Below are positions 17,117-25,518 of a stretch of 64,000 bases of DNA, piece by piece (position 1 is the stretch's first letter; every line of letters starts with the position of its first letter). Below the pieces are notes generated by a model. The model had not been told where the DNA came from. It saw only the letters and a program-made list of their open reading frames with translations, and did no database searches. The translations under genes were made by a program, and so were the position numbers. Origin of the DNA: an uncultured Colwellia sp. (GTDB lineage: Bacteria; Pseudomonadota; Gammaproteobacteria; Enterobacterales; Alteromonadaceae); assembly GCA_913058395.1 (NCBI GenBank), contig CAJXQI010000009.1, forward strand, positions 1 to 64,000, written 5' to 3'.

Positions 17117-17602
17117 CCTATTATTTTATAATCATAGCTTAATGTAGTCGTGGTTTGCTAATAATGTATTCAATGTTACTTTTGATAAATGCCAACAACT
17201 GATATTTTATTGGTATTGTCAAACGGGACTTCCTACACCTTACTATGCATTTATCGCTTGAGATAAAATGATTGGCTCTCTAAGAGGTTAGGGGGCTAAA
17301 TGTGAGTTAGATTTAACACTCTAAATTTATTTTGAAACTTACATGATTCAATGCCCGCTTTGGAGATTTGAGATCAAATTCAGTGCAAAAATGTTAGGCA
17401 TAATTTCCGATATGAATAGATGTAAATTTCTAAGTAAAAAAGGAAGCTTTAGGATCTCTGTTCTGCCGTTTTTAACTCAAAATCTAACTTCCGCTTTTGG
17501 CTAAGAGAAGAATGCTTCTCTTACATACGCATAATGTCTGCTATAAATAAATTTTAGTGTATCAAACCATACTTATAGTCCCTTCAAGAAAGGAGCACTA
17601 TT
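17117..17602. other. Non-coding spacer between GGDEF gene and orphan integrase
   Basis: About 485 bp with no convincing gene. It is AT-rich and contains one perfect stem-loop at 17502-17523 (separate entry). No terminator with a U tract and no direct repeats flanking the integrase were found by eye. Confidence 0.5.
17502..17523. repeat. Perfect 9-bp stem-loop upstream of the integrase
   Basis: TAAGAGAAG (17502-17510) and CTTCTCTTA (17515-17523) around the tetranucleotide AATG. No T tract follows on either strand, so it is not a terminator. It lies 80 nt before the integrase start and could be a recombinase-binding dyad or a leader hairpin. Confidence 0.6.
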
Positions 17603-18226
17603 ATGTATAACAGCAAATCAACTTCACGAAAAACCTGCTGGAATAAAGGCAAACTAGTTGGTCAAAAACTTCCCCTTAAACTCGAAGAAATATGGTCAAT
17701 TAGGATACGGTTAGAGCTGGCAAATAACCTGCGAGAATTAACGATGTTTAATTTGGCATTAGACTGTAAATTACGCGCCTGTGATTTTATTAAACTAAAA
17801 GTGTTGGATATTGCTCATGGAGCTACTATTCAGTCCAGAGCCATGCTTATTCAACAGAAAACAGGTTGTTCGGTTCAATTTGAATTAACCCCTAAAACTA
17901 GAAAGTCACTGCAAGAATGGATAGCGCAAAAATCGCTTAGGTCTGGTGATTATTTGTTTGGCAGTAGAGTAAAAAAAGATTTTCATTTAACTACTCGTCA
18001 ATATGCAAGGATCGTTAAAAAATGGATTTCAAGTATAGGTTTAGAGCTCACATTATATGGTACTCATACCATGAGACGAACTAAAGCATCTTTAATCTAT
18101 AAGAAAACAAAAAATTTGAGAGCAGTTCAAATATTACTTGGGCATACGAAACTAGAGAGTACGGTTCGTTATCTTGGCGTTGAAGTAGATGATGCGCTTG
18201 AGCTTTCGGAAGCAACCGATATTTAA
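17603..18226 (+). CDS. Orphan tyrosine recombinase (catalytic domain only)
   Basis: A 207-residue site-specific recombinase of the phage integrase family. All catalytic positions are visible: Arg58 (CKLRACD), Lys86 (QQKTG), His155 and Arg158 (HTMRRT), His181 (LLGHTKLESTVRY) and Tyr190. The usual N-terminal SAM-like core-binding domain is absent; only ~30 residues precede the catalytic fold. GAAAGGAGC gives a strong ribosome binding site for ATG 17603. It stands alone, with no excisionase, cargo or attachment repeats recognised, so it may be a domesticated enzyme or a remnant of an element. The intact active site argues for function. Confidence 0.88.
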   Translation: MYNSKSTSRKTCWNKGKLVGQKLPLKLEEIWSIRIRLELANNLRELTMFNLALDCKLRACDFIKLKVLDIAHGATIQSRAMLIQQKTGCSVQFELTPKTRKSLQEWIAQKSLRSGDYLFGSRVKKDFHLTTRQYARIVKKWISSIGLELTLYGTHTMRRTKASLIYKKTKNLRAVQILLGHTKLESTVRYLGVEVDDALELSEATDI

Positions 18227-18407
18227 CTCAAACTGAAGGCATGGACGCCTTCTTCAATGATACGGTAGCTGATATTAGCATCGATAGTTTCTTGAGCTGT
18301 TTGCAGTGTTCAGAATAAGTAGATCTACCTTTATCCTGATAGAGAACCATGTACTATAGGGTCGTTCATAATGTTATTATTTTATGGGAGGGTACATTAG
18401 GTTATAT

Positions 18408-19319
18408 CTAATTTAAGTTTATATCGTCAAAAAATTCAGTTCTGCTACGACCATTATTTTTCGCCTCATATAATGCTATGTCAGCTTCCTTGACATGTTT
18501 TTCAATGACATCAGAACAAGTTAAATTATCGGCTTTTAAAGCAGCCACCCCAACACTAATAGATAAGTTATTATCTCCTGTAAGTTTAATGCTATTAACT
18601 TCTATATGCAGTCGCTCACAGAATATTCGAGTATTTTCGATATTTGAATTGTACAAGACCACTAAAAACTCCTCCCCTCCCCAACGTGCCACAATATCAC
18701 TAGTGCGAGTCACTTTTTTCAGGATAGAAGAAAGGTCGATTAAGATTTCATCACCTCGGTCATGCCCGTATGTATCATTAATCTTTTTAAAACAATCTAT
18801 GTCAATTAGTAGGAATGAGACAGGCACAAAGTTGCGATGTAGTTGATGAATGACTTTGGTGAAATCATCAATTGCAGCTCTACGATTAAATAAACTTGTT
18901 AACGGGTCAATTCTTGTTAACAAAGTTAACTCTTCAGTTTTATTTTCTAAATGCTCTCTTGCAGCTAAAAGCTCTTGATATAGTTTGTCACGAGTAACAG
19001 CTATGTATATAGACCAGTATATTTTTGACTCTACTAGCTCAACATTGGCAACTACAGGGACTTTTTCGTTGGTATTTAACAGTAACGACATTTGAATTTC
19101 TTGGCATGATCTTGAGCTAACAATGGTAGGTCGAATATAACTTTCGAAGAATATAGAACTAGCCTTAGAAATAATGTCAAACAAGCTATATTCAGTTGTT
19201 TTATTTGAATCTATAGCCAATACCTCCATCGCGTATTTATTGCAATACTCGAGTCTATTGGTCTGCATATCCGTGATTATCAAAATACACGGAAAGGAGT
19301 CGAGAGTCGGTTTTCTCAT
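18408..19319 (-). CDS. PAS-GGDEF diguanylate cyclase
   Basis: A 303-residue predicted cyclic-di-GMP synthase. The N-terminal ~110 residues look like a PAS sensor (PCILIITDMQTNRLEYCNKY then YWSIYIAVTRDKLYQ). A helical linker (113-135) leads to a GGDEF domain with RIDPLTSLFNRRAA, IDIDCFKKINDTYGHDRGD and GGEEF at 214-218; RTSD at 205-208 is the inhibitory I-site. No membrane segments, so it is cytosolic. Its ATG overlaps the stop codon of the RsbQ-like gene by 4 nt, indicating translational coupling and fixed stoichiometry. In Bacillus, RsbQ partners the PAS domain of RsbP; here GGDEF replaces the phosphatase. Confidence 0.92.
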   Translation of the reverse strand: MRKPTLDSFPCILIITDMQTNRLEYCNKYAMEVLAIDSNKTTEYSLFDIISKASSIFFESYIRPTIVSSRSCQEIQMSLLLNTNEKVPVVANVELVESKIYWSIYIAVTRDKLYQELLAAREHLENKTEELTLLTRIDPLTSLFNRRAAIDDFTKVIHQLHRNFVPVSFLLIDIDCFKKINDTYGHDRGDEILIDLSSILKKVTRTSDIVARWGGEEFLVVLYNSNIENTRIFCERLHIEVNSIKLTGDNNLSISVGVAALKADNLTCSDVIEKHVKEADIALYEAKNNGRSRTEFFDDINLN

Positions 19320-20122
19320 CCTAAAAATTGTTTAATGGCTTGAAGCACAGTATCTGGCGCTGTCATATGTAAACAGTGTCCTTGAGAATCAACCACTTTT
19401 AGAACCGAGTTGGGTATTTTTTGATGCATGTATTTACCTACCTCAACCGATGCTAAATTGTCGTCACTACTTTGCAATATCATGGTTGGTAAGTGAAGCT
19501 TGGTTAAAGCTTCTCTGTCATCAGAAAAAAATGTTGCCTTTGCAAAAGGTTTGGCATAATTAGGATCTGTAGAACAAAAACTTTCTTCCAACTCTTTAAT
19601 TAGTTCGGTGCTATTACTTTGCCCCATAACCAAAGGGGCTAGGTAATTAGCCCAGCCAATATAGTTTTTGTCCATTAAGTTGATCAGTTCTTCTAAGTCA
19701 TCTTTTTCAAAACCACCAAAATAGTCTGGCGGAAAGTTCAAAAAACAAGGTGAAGGACAAACCATTACAATTTTTGAAAATAGCGTTGGTGATTGAAGTA
19801 CCGCGAGCATCCCGATAATGCTACTAACTGAGTGACCAATAAATACAATATTTTGAAGCTTTAATTCTTCGCAAATTTCAATAACATCTTGGGCATAGCC
19901 ATCAAGAGTTTGGTAGCGTTTTTTATCAAACGCAGAAGTATCCGATTGACCGCATCCAACATAATCAAATAGTACAACTTTATAATTAGACTCCAACGAC
20001 GGAAGCATAAATCGCCACATATTTTGGTCACAGCCAAAACCATGAGCAAGCATAAGTGTTGTTTCACCATTGCCTGTTACTTTGACGTTATTTCGTTCTC
20101 GTACATTGTTATTGAAAGGCAT
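19316..20122 (-). CDS. rsbQ: RsbQ-like alpha/beta hydrolase
   Basis: A 268-residue alpha/beta hydrolase closely resembling Bacillus subtilis RsbQ. HGFGCDQNMWRFMLPSLE, VVLFDYVGCGQSD, RYQTLDGYAQDVIEICEEL and MVCPSPCFLNFPPDYFGGFE all align with it. The triad is Ser98 (FIGHSVSS), Asp220 or 221 and His249 (GHCLHM). RsbQ is required for energy-stress signalling through the PAS domain of RsbP and probably supplies a small hydrophobic ligand; the fold is shared with plant KAI2 and D14 receptors. Here it precedes, with an ATGA overlap, a PAS-GGDEF gene, so it likely feeds a signal into cyclic-di-GMP synthesis. The ligand is unknown. Confidence 0.92.
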   Translation of the reverse strand: MPFNNNVRERNNVKVTGNGETTLMLAHGFGCDQNMWRFMLPSLESNYKVVLFDYVGCGQSDTSAFDKKRYQTLDGYAQDVIEICEELKLQNIVFIGHSVSSIIGMLAVLQSPTLFSKIVMVCPSPCFLNFPPDYFGGFEKDDLEELINLMDKNYIGWANYLAPLVMGQSNSTELIKELEESFCSTDPNYAKPFAKATFFSDDREALTKLHLPTMILQSSDDNLASVEVGKYMHQKIPNSVLKVVDSQGHCLHMTAPDTVLQAIKQFLG

Positions 20123-20640
20123 ATTTAGATAAGCAAGTAAAATATAGTATGATTATAATGTTCAATTTAACTCCTTAATACAAGCGAAAAATAAGCTTTA
20201 TTCATAGATAAACGGAGTCAGATACATTTTAAATAAAATTTTCCTGACTCCCAACTATTACTTATTATCATCGCTTTAGGCTCCATAGTTAAGGTTATAA
20301 AATGATCTACCAACGTCAAGAATGAGCTTAAACAAGTCCCACACACAAGCAGTAAAATTTGGTTAGAATTGTCTAGGGTTTGATCGTGAATTTACAAAAG
20401 CTAATGTCAGCTTATGGCTATCAGTTGTCCTAAAGCATAACCCATAGTTAATGTCAGGAATGCGCACAAAGTGACCGTTAACAATTCAAAAGTGATTACC
20501 ACCAATAGTTACTTATAAGGAACTTAGTTGCAGTCAAGCCATTCTCTAATAGCTGCTCATTACCAATGAAGAGCTCTCCACCACTCTTTCACAATGACGT
20601 TGAGGAGTGCCTAAAATCTTGAAAAATATCACAAGGTGGC
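20123..20640. other. Non-coding spacer upstream of rsbQ-like gene
   Basis: About 520 bp without a recognisable gene. It includes the promoter region of the rsbQ-PAS-GGDEF pair and the GGAGTCAG/CTGACTCC dyad at 20214-20251. The remainder shows no coding frame of interest and no tRNA-like fold. Confidence 0.5.
20214..20251. repeat. GGAGTCAG/CTGACTCC inverted repeat (REP-like remnant)
   Basis: GGAGTCAG (20214-20221) and CTGACTCC (20244-20251) are exact inverted arms with a 22-nt AT-rich spacer starting ATACATTTTAA. The left arm octamer also occurs alone at 4571. Sequences of this kind are common as intergenic REP-type remnants in gammaproteobacteria; that assignment is inference. Confidence 0.5.
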
Positions 20641-20668
20641 AATCACAGGGATAAGCCGTTGAAATATT

Positions 20669-21012
20669 GCTCTTTCACATCGACATGCATGGAGCAATTA
20701 CCGGGACGGCTAGGAACGACCTGAACATATTCGCTCTTTCACATCGACATACATGGAAGTATTAATGCCGTGAAGCCATGGATGGCAAGGAATGGCCATG
20801 TGACCGCGATATTGCCTGCATGGATGCAGGTACTTAGTTTTTGTCGGGAACATAAAAACTGACCGCTCATCGACGTGCATGTTCCGACATGGAAGTCGGC
20901 TACTAGAGTAATGCAGGAGCAATTACCGAGATGCACTAATGTCGTGAAGCCATGGATGGCTAGGAACTACCTGAACATATACGCTCTTTCACATCCATGT
21001 GACCGCGATATA
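20669..21012. repeat. Mosaic of short palindromic repeats with conserved CATGGATG core
   Basis: Several modules recur out of order. GCTCTTTCACATC is at 20669, 20733 and 20983; GGAGCAATTACCG at 20691 and 20916; GTGAAGCCATGGATGGC at 20770 and 20944; CTGAACATAT at 20721 and 20971; CCATGTGACCGCGATAT at 20796 and 20996. Small palindromes share a centre but differ in matched flanks: CCTGCATGGATGCAGG (20815-20830), CCGACATGGAAGTCGG (20884-20899) and GCCATGGATGGC (twice). Paired changes in the flanks suggest selection for stem-loop structure. No protein is encoded. Confidence 0.75.
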
Positions 21013-21033
21013 CCGTTCGTCCTGAACATAAAA

Positions 21034-21053
21034 AAGCCAGCAGAAGCTGGCTT
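21034..21053 (-). terminator. Rho-independent terminator of hppD
   Basis: On the minus strand AAGCCAGC pairs with GCTGGCTT around TTCT, followed by a run of T. It begins 36 nt after the hppD stop codon. Confidence 0.88.
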
Positions 21054-21089
21054 AGATAATCAATTGGTTTCTACAAAGTGAAGGTACGG

Positions 21090-22133
21090 TTAAAGTACAC
21101 CACGCTCCATTTGGTTTAATTCAATTGATTTGAATAGCGCAGTAAAGTTACCTTCACCAAAACCTTGGTCATCAACACGTTGAATCATTTCGATAAAGAT
21201 AGGACCAAAGATATTCTTAGTGAAAATTTGTAATAAGTAAGAATTTTCTTTTTGGCTATCTACTAGTACTTGATGGTCACGTATACGTTGTGGGTCTTCT
21301 TTAACCCATGGGATGCGGTCAAATACATCATCATAGTATTCAGGCACAATATTCAGTGTATCGATAATGTTTTTATCAAGCTGATCTAAAGAACCGAGTA
21401 AATCATCGCTAATAAAAGCTAAATGCTGAACACCAGGGCCATTATATTCATCTAAATACTCATCAATTTGGTTGTTCTTACTACCTTTACCTTCATTGAT
21501 TGGTATACAGAATTTGCCACATGGAGACTGTAATGCATATGAAATCAAGGCTGTTTTCTCACCCTTAATGTCGAAGTAGCGTACATCGGTAAAGCCAAAT
21601 ACGTCTTTATAGAAGTTAGCCCAATGTTCCATTGTTCCTTGATAAACATTGTTAGTAAGGTGATCAACGGCTAAAAAGCCTTTGTCTTTTACGATTACTG
21701 GCTCAGCAAGATCTTCACAGTCATCTTGATAAATAGAACCTTTAGCGCCGAACTTTTCAATAAAGTAAATTAAGCTGTCACCAATACCAAATATAGCTGG
21801 GTACGGCAATTTATTGTCTGCATCTTGCGCTGACTTCGCGCCACGAGCTACGGCTTGCTCAAAAGCAAATTGTGCATCTTCAACACGCCAGCCCATTGAA
21901 CAAATAGCCGGACCGTGATTTTTTGCAAATTCACGAGAAAAACCTGCTTGTTCGTTGTTTAAGAAGAAATGGATATCGTTTTGATTAAAGTAATCAATAT
22001 CACGACCTTTGAATTTTTTTGTTTTTGAAAAGCCGAAACCATAAAATGCATTTTCCATAAAATCTGAATCTGGTGATGCATATTCAATAAATTCGATACC
22101 ACGTAAATTAAGCGGGTTTGTTACTTCTGTCAT
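21090..22133 (-). CDS. hppD: 4-Hydroxyphenylpyruvate dioxygenase
   Basis: Non-heme Fe(II) enzyme of tyrosine breakdown that converts 4-hydroxyphenylpyruvate to homogentisate. The 347-residue protein has two vicinal-oxygen-chelate domains. The iron ligands are His158 (FLAVDHLTNNV), His237 (GPGVQHLAF) and Glu315 (GPIFIEMIQR). Length is typical for bacterial enzymes (~350). The usual partner hmgA (homogentisate dioxygenase) is not in the window, so the gene is a single transcription unit with its own terminator. The product can also polymerise to pyomelanin if hmgA is absent or weak. Start at ATG 22133, with AGAGAG upstream. Confidence 0.95.
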   Translation of the reverse strand: MTEVTNPLNLRGIEFIEYASPDSDFMENAFYGFGFSKTKKFKGRDIDYFNQNDIHFFLNNEQAGFSREFAKNHGPAICSMGWRVEDAQFAFEQAVARGAKSAQDADNKLPYPAIFGIGDSLIYFIEKFGAKGSIYQDDCEDLAEPVIVKDKGFLAVDHLTNNVYQGTMEHWANFYKDVFGFTDVRYFDIKGEKTALISYALQSPCGKFCIPINEGKGSKNNQIDEYLDEYNGPGVQHLAFISDDLLGSLDQLDKNIIDTLNIVPEYYDDVFDRIPWVKEDPQRIRDHQVLVDSQKENSYLLQIFTKNIFGPIFIEMIQRVDDQGFGEGNFTALFKSIELNQMERGVL

Positions 22134-22447
22134 AGTTAAATTCTCTCACTCTAGCAATAAAGCGATTATTACCGTGAATTAGGTGTAGAGGAAGTGAATA
22201 AAGAATCCGACATTTTTTACTGCGTAAAACTATTTTTACGTATAAATCAGATGAATTTTAAGCGACTCGGATCAAGCCTATACCTAGTGCAGCCCGCAGA
22301 CGTAACAATTTATTTACAGTGAATTTCAGTGTTAACAAATCGTTCAGATAACCTTCAAACTATCGATGATCTAAATAATATAAAACAGAGAGTTTTTCTT
22401 AATTTAGGTACTCACCGACAGGTAAATAAATTCTTTAGATGAAAAAA
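22134..22447. other. Spacer between deaD terminator and hppD
   Basis: About 314 bp upstream of hppD, AT-rich, with no gene recognised. It must carry the hppD promoter and any tyrosine-responsive operator, but no clear TyrR-type box was identified by eye. Confidence 0.45.
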
Positions 22448-22476
22448 AACGCCAACTCTTATTCAGAGTTGGCGTT
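22448..22476 (-). terminator. Rho-independent terminator of deaD
   Basis: Twelve-bp stem AACGCCAACTCT/AGAGTTGGCGTT with a 5-nt loop, followed on the minus strand by eight T in total. It begins about 23 nt after the deaD stop. Confidence 0.93.
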
Positions 22477-22498
22477 TCAGAATCTATTTACGTAAAAA

Positions 22499-24292
22499 CT
22501 AGTTAGTACGTTGTTCTTTACGTGGACGGCTTGGACGTTCAGCCGCAGGTTGCGTATCAGATACTGTAATCGCTAACGCTTGACGACGAACTTGAACACG
22601 CTTTAATTGTGTAAAAGACTTCTCAGGCATACCTTTAGGTAACTGTACGAAACTATGCTTCTCGTGCAAGTTGATTGCACCAATGTAGCTGCTGTCTAAT
22701 GAAATTTCATTAGCGATTGCGCCTACGATATCACCAGGGCGAGCACCATGTTCTTTACCTACTTCAAGGCGATAAGTCTGCCAATCAACATCTGAACGGC
22801 CAACTTTTGCTTTACGCGGAGCACGTTCAGCACGGTTTTCGTTACGACCACCACGAGAATCGTTACGACCTCTGCCGTCACGGTCATTACGACCACCGCG
22901 ACTATCATTACGACCTCTTGCGTCACGGTCATTTCTTTCACGTGCATCACGACGAGGTTTAGGGTCTTCTTTCGGTTGTAATGGTTGCTTCAATTGCTTT
23001 TGATAAAGCAAAGCGGCAGCTAAGTCAGTCATTGAAAGCTCTGATTCTGCAGCCATTGTTTCAATAATTTCACGCATTGCCGTTAATTCTTTATCAGCAA
23101 TAACTGTAGATAACTCAGTACGAGTACGTTCTATACGCGCTTTACCGATTTCTTCAATGTTTGGTAGGTCATACATTGCAACCGTACCAGAAGTTAAACG
23201 TTCATAATGACGTAAAGAGTACATTTCACGTGGACGAACAAATGATATCGCTGTACCACTTCTACCAGCACGACCAGTACGGCCAATACGGTGAACATAA
23301 GCTTCGTTATCACCTGGTAAATCATAGTTAATAACTAATGAAATACGTGGAATATCAAGACCACGGGCAACCACATCAGTTGCGACAAGAATAGATGACG
23401 TGCCTGACTTAAGTTGATCAACTGTACGTTCACGCTGTGCTTGGTTCATGTCACCGTTTAAAGCAACAGCAGCATAGCCTGCACGTTCTAATTTTTCAGC
23501 TACTTCAATAGTATCATTACGAGTTCGTACGAAAATTATCATCGCATCGTAGTCAACTGTTTCAGCAATACGCTCTAATGCAGTCATTTTATTAATGCCG
23601 CTAACTTTCCATGCATATTGAGTGATATTGGCTTTAGCTTTTTTCACTGCAGCAACTTTAATATGCTCAGGTGATTTCAAAAAGCGATTCGCTACTTTGC
23701 GAATTTGCGCTGGCATTGTTGCAGAGAACAAAGCCATTTGAGTTTCTTTTGGTAAATGCTCAAGGATCCACTCAATGTCTTCTAAAAAGCCCATGTTTAA
23801 CATTTCATCGGCTTCATCAAGCACACAAAATGATAAGTTAGCTAACTTAAGGCTCTTACGACGTAAGTGATCCATTAAACGACCAGGTGTGCCAACAACA
23901 ACCTGTGCACCACGTTCTAATTGTTGAAATTGTGGCTGGTAAGATTGACCACCGTATAAAGTAGCTACACGAAGTCCTTTCATATCTTTAGCAAAGGTTT
24001 CAATTGCTTCGGCAACTTGAATCGCTAATTCACGTGTTGGTGCTAACACCATTAATTGTGGCTTACGTAAAGTAACATCAATTTTTGCTAGTGCAGGCAA
24101 ACCAAATGCTGCAGTTTTACCAGTACCGGTTTGTGCTTCACCAAGTACATCTTTACCTGCTAATAAAGGAGGAATTGTTTGCGCTTGAATTGCAGTAGAT
24201 GATTCAAAACCTAGTGCTTTTACAGCAGATACTAAGTTTTCAGGCAAACCAAGGGTGTCAAAGCCTACAGAGGCATTGTTAAGATCAGTCAT
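22499..24292 (-). CDS. deaD: Cold-shock DEAD-box RNA helicase DeaD (CsdA)
   Basis: ATP-dependent RNA helicase for ribosome assembly and mRNA unwinding, important at low temperature. The 597-residue protein has GFESSTAIQAQTIPPLLAG (Q motif), AQTGTGKTA, APTRELA, VLDEADEML, LFSATMPA, ATDVVARGLDIP and HRIGRTGRAG. After a helical linker comes an Arg/Gly/Asp-rich tract (~445-490) with two near copies of RGRNDSRGGRN, then a DbpA-type RNA-binding domain (~500-570). The architecture is that of E. coli DeaD (629). The 5' leader is long. A psychrotolerant life style would fit, but is inferred. Confidence 0.95.
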   Translation of the reverse strand: MTDLNNASVGFDTLGLPENLVSAVKALGFESSTAIQAQTIPPLLAGKDVLGEAQTGTGKTAAFGLPALAKIDVTLRKPQLMVLAPTRELAIQVAEAIETFAKDMKGLRVATLYGGQSYQPQFQQLERGAQVVVGTPGRLMDHLRRKSLKLANLSFCVLDEADEMLNMGFLEDIEWILEHLPKETQMALFSATMPAQIRKVANRFLKSPEHIKVAAVKKAKANITQYAWKVSGINKMTALERIAETVDYDAMIIFVRTRNDTIEVAEKLERAGYAAVALNGDMNQAQRERTVDQLKSGTSSILVATDVVARGLDIPRISLVINYDLPGDNEAYVHRIGRTGRAGRSGTAISFVRPREMYSLRHYERLTSGTVAMYDLPNIEEIGKARIERTRTELSTVIADKELTAMREIIETMAAESELSMTDLAAALLYQKQLKQPLQPKEDPKPRRDARERNDRDARGRNDSRGGRNDRDGRGRNDSRGGRNENRAERAPRKAKVGRSDVDWQTYRLEVGKEHGARPGDIVGAIANEISLDSSYIGAINLHEKHSFVQLPKGMPEKSFTQLKRVQVRRQALAITVSDTQPAAERPSRPRKEQRTN

Positions 24293-24560
24293 ATAATTTT
24301 TGTCTTCTCATGGTAGAAACCGGCAAGATGCCAAAATTCCTACGTACATATACGAGGAAACCACCAGGAAGACTTAAGGCACATTCATTACGTTAACGTT
24401 GAAAAGTTAACTGGGCAAGTCTATTGGGCGGATATACCCCACTCATTAAAAATTCTGTGATTAACGTTTCTAGTGAATAAATTCACATCACGTTCTCAGA
24501 GGCGCGCATTATACAGATGTAGTTTCTTTATACAAGTAATAAAACCATTTTGCTTCGATT
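24293..24560 (-). promoter_or_regulatory. Long 5' leader region of deaD
   Basis: Between deaD and the terminator of the next minus-strand gene are ~270 bp without a gene. On the minus strand it contains the dyad GTTAACTTTTCAACGTTAAC (24407-24388) and several GC-richer patches (GGGGTATATCCGCCC; CCTGGTGGTTTCC). Long structured leaders regulate cold-shock genes including E. coli deaD. The transcription start was not identified, so the leader length is inferred. Confidence 0.4.
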
Positions 24561-24569
24561 TAGCAACAA

Positions 24570-24601
24570 AAACAGCCATATTCGATGAAATATGGCTGTT
24601 T
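24570..24601 (-). terminator. Terminator of the repeat lipoprotein gene
   Basis: Thirteen-bp stem AAACAGCCATATT/AATATGGCTGTTT with a 6-nt loop; on the minus strand it is followed by TTGTTGC after a T-rich arm, and on the plus strand by TTTGAC. It lies ~95 nt after the stop of the lipoprotein gene and just before the deaD promoter region. Confidence 0.7.
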
Positions 24602-24696
24602 GACATTCAAAACCAAATAGAACAAAAATCAATCAATACAATATTCTTCCGTAAAAAAGTCAAAAAATAGCGTAGTTGATAGCAAATAAATTAAGC

Positions 24697-25518
24697 TTAG
24701 CTGTCGATTTCAAAGCCGCCTTTAACTTTTTTCACTCGTAGGCCACCAGAGCCACTGTCCAAGATTTTTAAGCCACCAGCTTGTTCAACATCAATATCAC
24801 CTGAGCCATCATCAATGGTGATCACGCCATCAACTTTTCTAACCGTTAAATCGCCAGAGCCATCTTCAAACATAGCACTTCCCGAGATTTCTTTTGCATA
24901 AATGCTACCTGAGCCATCATCAATATCGACATTACCGTCAATTTCACTTAGTTCGATTTCGCCAGAGCCATCGACAATAGTTACGTTACCAATAACTTCA
25001 CTGACATATAAACCGCCAGAGCCATCATTGATTGTTACATCACTTTTAATGCCCTTAATTGTCAACTCACCTGAGCCATCTTTAATATCAACAGCGCCAT
25101 GTATATTACTAACACTAGCCGCACCTGAGCCATCTTCAAGCATTAACATCATATGACTTGGTACAGTCACTTTAAGGTCAATATGTGGCGAGTCACCTTG
25201 CCAAAAGCCACTACTACTTTTAATTTTTGATACTAAGAAAGCGGTTTTACCAGAGTCAGTCAATTCAAGTTGGTAGTTATCACTATTACGTTTATCGGTA
25301 TAAATATCAGCAACCACAGTAATATCAGTGGCATTATCTGAACCTGAAATAACTAATGAGCCAGCCCCTGCTTCAACATCAAAAGCAGTTAATGTTGTAG
25401 CATCAATGGTTAGCTCTTGTTGGCTATGGTGGTTAGCATGTGAAGGGTTGGCAACAACAATACAGCCACTTAATAGCGTTGCAGTTGTGATAAAAAGTAA
25501 TGACGAAGCTAATTTCAT
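24697..25518 (-). CDS. DUF4097-like lipoprotein with eight 18-residue DGSG repeats
   Basis: A 273-residue predicted lipoprotein: the signal peptide ends in LLSGC with Cys19 as lipid anchor, and no Asp at +2, so outer-membrane sorting is likely. After a short domain (35-125), residues ~125-265 consist of exactly spaced 18-residue units of the form DGSG-x-hydrophobic-x-V...I-x-G-x-V-x-I-x, seven with DGSG and a last one with SGSG. This predicts a right-handed parallel beta-solenoid. DUF4097 proteins have similar turns. The start at ATG 25518 has AAGGAA upstream; an earlier frame start at 25575 lies before the ribosome binding site. Function unknown. Confidence 0.85.
   Translation of the reverse strand: MKLASSLLFITTATLLSGCIVVANPSHANHHSQQELTIDATTLTAFDVEAGAGSLVISGSDNATDITVVADIYTDKRNSDNYQLELTDSGKTAFLVSKIKSSSGFWQGDSPHIDLKVTVPSHMMLMLEDGSGAASVSNIHGAVDIKDGSGELTIKGIKSDVTINDGSGGLYVSEVIGNVTIVDGSGEIELSEIDGNVDIDDGSGSIYAKEISGSAMFEDGSGDLTVRKVDGVITIDDGSGDIDVEQAGGLKILDSGSGGLRVKKVKGGFEIDS

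Noticed and set aside
17603-18226. Integron integrase
   Set aside because: The characteristic extra helix of IntI between the catalytic motifs and any attC-like cassette array are missing.
20669-21012. CRISPR array
   Set aside because: Repeats are not evenly spaced, differ in order and length, and no cas genes are present.
20710-21081. Small frames across the palindromic repeat mosaic
   Set aside because: They follow the repeated DNA in several frames, and their residues reflect the CATGGATG repeats rather than a protein.
22717-22962. Plus-strand frame rich in His and Tyr opposite deaD
   Set aside because: It is the antisense reading of the Arg/Gly/Asp repeat tract of DeaD.
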